Of a stretch of DNA of 64,000 bases, positions 63,103-64,000 are shown one piece after another; within the stretch, counting starts at the first letter, position 1; every line of letters begins with the position of its first letter. The position numbers and the translations under genes are program-made. Below the pieces are notes generated by a model, which saw only the letters and a program-made list of their open reading frames with translations, ran no database searches and was not told the DNA's origin. This DNA is from Salinibacterium amurskyense (GTDB taxonomy: Bacteria > Actinomycetota > Actinomycetes > Actinomycetales > Microbacteriaceae): positions 124,001-188,000 of the forward strand of contig NZ_PGFH01000003.1 in the NCBI RefSeq assembly GCF_002797685.1, read 5' to 3'.

Positions 63103-63178
63103 GCAGAGCTCCTCGCGTTCTCCTGATGACCCGCATGCCCGATGCGGGTGTTTATCGTGCCCGCGGAACCCCGGGCGT

Positions 63179-63712
63179 CTACGCGGCTTCGGTGCTCGAG
63201 TATCCGACCAGTTGTGCTCGTGCCACGATGTGGTCACGAAGCACAAAGCCCAGCATGGCGGGGGTGTTGCCCTCGGCGAGGTCGAGGCGTTCAACGTTGA
63301 GTGCGCTCACCGTGAAGACGTAACGGTGGGGTCCGTGGCCGGCCGGCGGCGCAGCGCCCTGAAAAGCTTCTAGGCGAAGTTCGTTGGCCACGGTAATTGC
63401 ACCATGCGGCATGAGTTGCGACTCCGGGTTTCCAGCATCCTGGGGGAGCGATTCCACCGACGCGGGAATGTTGTAGACAGCCCAGTGCCACCAACCGCTA
63501 CCGGTAGGCGCATCCGGATCGAAAACGGTGAGCACGAAGCTCTTCGTTCCCGAGGGAAAGCCGTGCCAGTGGAGAGTGGGGGAGCGATCTTCGCCTCCCG
63601 CATTTGCAATGCCGGAGCGTGCGAAGGTTGGCAGCTCACCGCCGGGTTCAAAATCGGGGCTCTCTAGGGTGAACGACGGTACTTCGGGCAGTTTCCAGTT
63701 GGGGTCATTCAC
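63179..63712 (-). CDS. YbhB/YbcL-type PEBP (Raf kinase inhibitor-like) protein
   Basis: A 177-aa phosphatidylethanolamine-binding-protein fold. The GTG at 63712 has AGAGGA upstream; the frame to 63814 has an Arg/Ser/His-rich extension unlike the family. Motifs of the anion pocket are FDPDAPTGSGWWHWAVYNIP and GPHRYVFTVSAL. There is no signal peptide. Bacterial members bind small anions or phospholipids; the function is not established. Confidence 0.88.
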   Translation of the reverse strand: MNDPNWKLPEVPSFTLESPDFEPGGELPTFARSGIANAGGEDRSPTLHWHGFPSGTKSFVLTVFDPDAPTGSGWWHWAVYNIPASVESLPQDAGNPESQLMPHGAITVANELRLEAFQGAAPPAGHGPHRYVFTVSALNVERLDLAEGNTPAMLGFVLRDHIVARAQLVGYSSTEAA

Positions 63713-63904
63713 GGCGTCGATCCTCTCGCTTGCTGAAATGGAACTGTGGCCATTATGGCGAGAATGACGTGACGCCGACACCGTGCCGGGCTGCACCGGA
63801 GGAAAATGAGTCATTTCGACACGGACTAGTAACGATCTGTCTGTCCTCCGCGTATTTGCGGTGTTGGCGGCATATTCTTACCAAAAGCCTTGTGGGAGGC
63901 CGTT

Positions 63905-64000
63905 ATGACGCAAGTGCACCCGACGCGATCACTGCCGGGTTCCACTCGTGTGCGCCCAGTAACGGGGCAGCACTTTTCGACTCGAGTCATCGGTTCTTCT
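63905..64000 (+). CDS. start of an unidentified gene (3' partial)
   Basis: An ATG at 63905 with GGGAGG about six bases upstream opens a frame of at least 32 codons that runs off the window. The visible N terminus (MTQVHPTRSLPGS, then TGQHFSTRVIGSS) is polar and basic, with no signal peptide. Too short to identify. Confidence 0.6.
   Translation, partial: MTQVHPTRSLPGSTRVRPVTGQHFSTRVIGSS

Overview
The window looks like chromosome of a high-GC Gram-positive actinobacterium, most likely a Microbacteriaceae member (Salinibacterium/Leifsonia-like). The grounds are the proS-nusA-ylxR-infB-rbfA-truB-ribF order, a MarP-type protease, an RskA-type anti-sigma factor, a DUF5302 protein, many GTG starts and frequent use of the heptamer GGATGCC. 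No rRNA, tRNA, insertion sequence, prophage or CRISPR array was found. Almost all of the DNA is coding, in short operons with 1-14 base overlaps. Family names come from motif recognition by eye; no database search was possible.

1-4148: a ketone-body / 3-hydroxybutyrate operon holding a 3-hydroxybutyrate dehydrogenase (cut by the window edge), two alpha/beta hydrolases and both subunits of a 3-oxoacid CoA-transferase. 4189-16962: housekeeping block with ispG, proS, nusA, ylxR, infB, rbfA, then mutY and a ketopantoate-reductase-like gene on the other strand, truB, two small membrane proteins and ribF. Its leaders carry notable RNA structures: a hairpin pair that can hide or free the infB ribosome-binding site, and a perfect 23-bp stem before rbfA. 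rimP is not at its usual place beside nusA.

16972-29821: carbon-metabolism genes, namely an MFS permease, a ROK sugar kinase divergent from a SorC-type regulator, deoC and two overlapping aldehyde dehydrogenase genes that together resemble a split ALDH16, then a secreted CAP protein, an epimerase/DUF2867 protein, a ribokinase, a glycerophosphodiesterase with a PHO-box-like direct repeat, and an M20 peptidase. 29888-44375: DUF2207 and DUF6804 membrane proteins, a SNF2 ATPase, aspartase, a LEA-like protein, an Ada/AlkA fusion, a PrsW protease and a HelD-type RNA-polymerase-recycling helicase. A four-copy 22-bp tandem repeat lies just upstream of the last.

44594-49785: envelope genes (VanZ, YhhN, MarP) bracketed by two paralogous membrane-anchored NERD-like proteins that have both lost the nuclease ExK motif, then rpsO. 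49860-64000: DUF308 membrane protein, quinone oxidoreductase, BenE permease, a DUF4397 protein / lipoprotein sortase / ECF sigma / anti-sigma operon, a PucR-like regulator, an HSL-type esterase divergent from a flavin monooxygenase plus FMN reductase pair, pnp, a PEBP-like protein and the start of an unidentified gene.

Best candidates for something undescribed are the DUF4397-sortase-sigma-anti-sigma module, the nuclease-dead NERD pair, the split ALDH16 with its operator array, and the infB leader switch.
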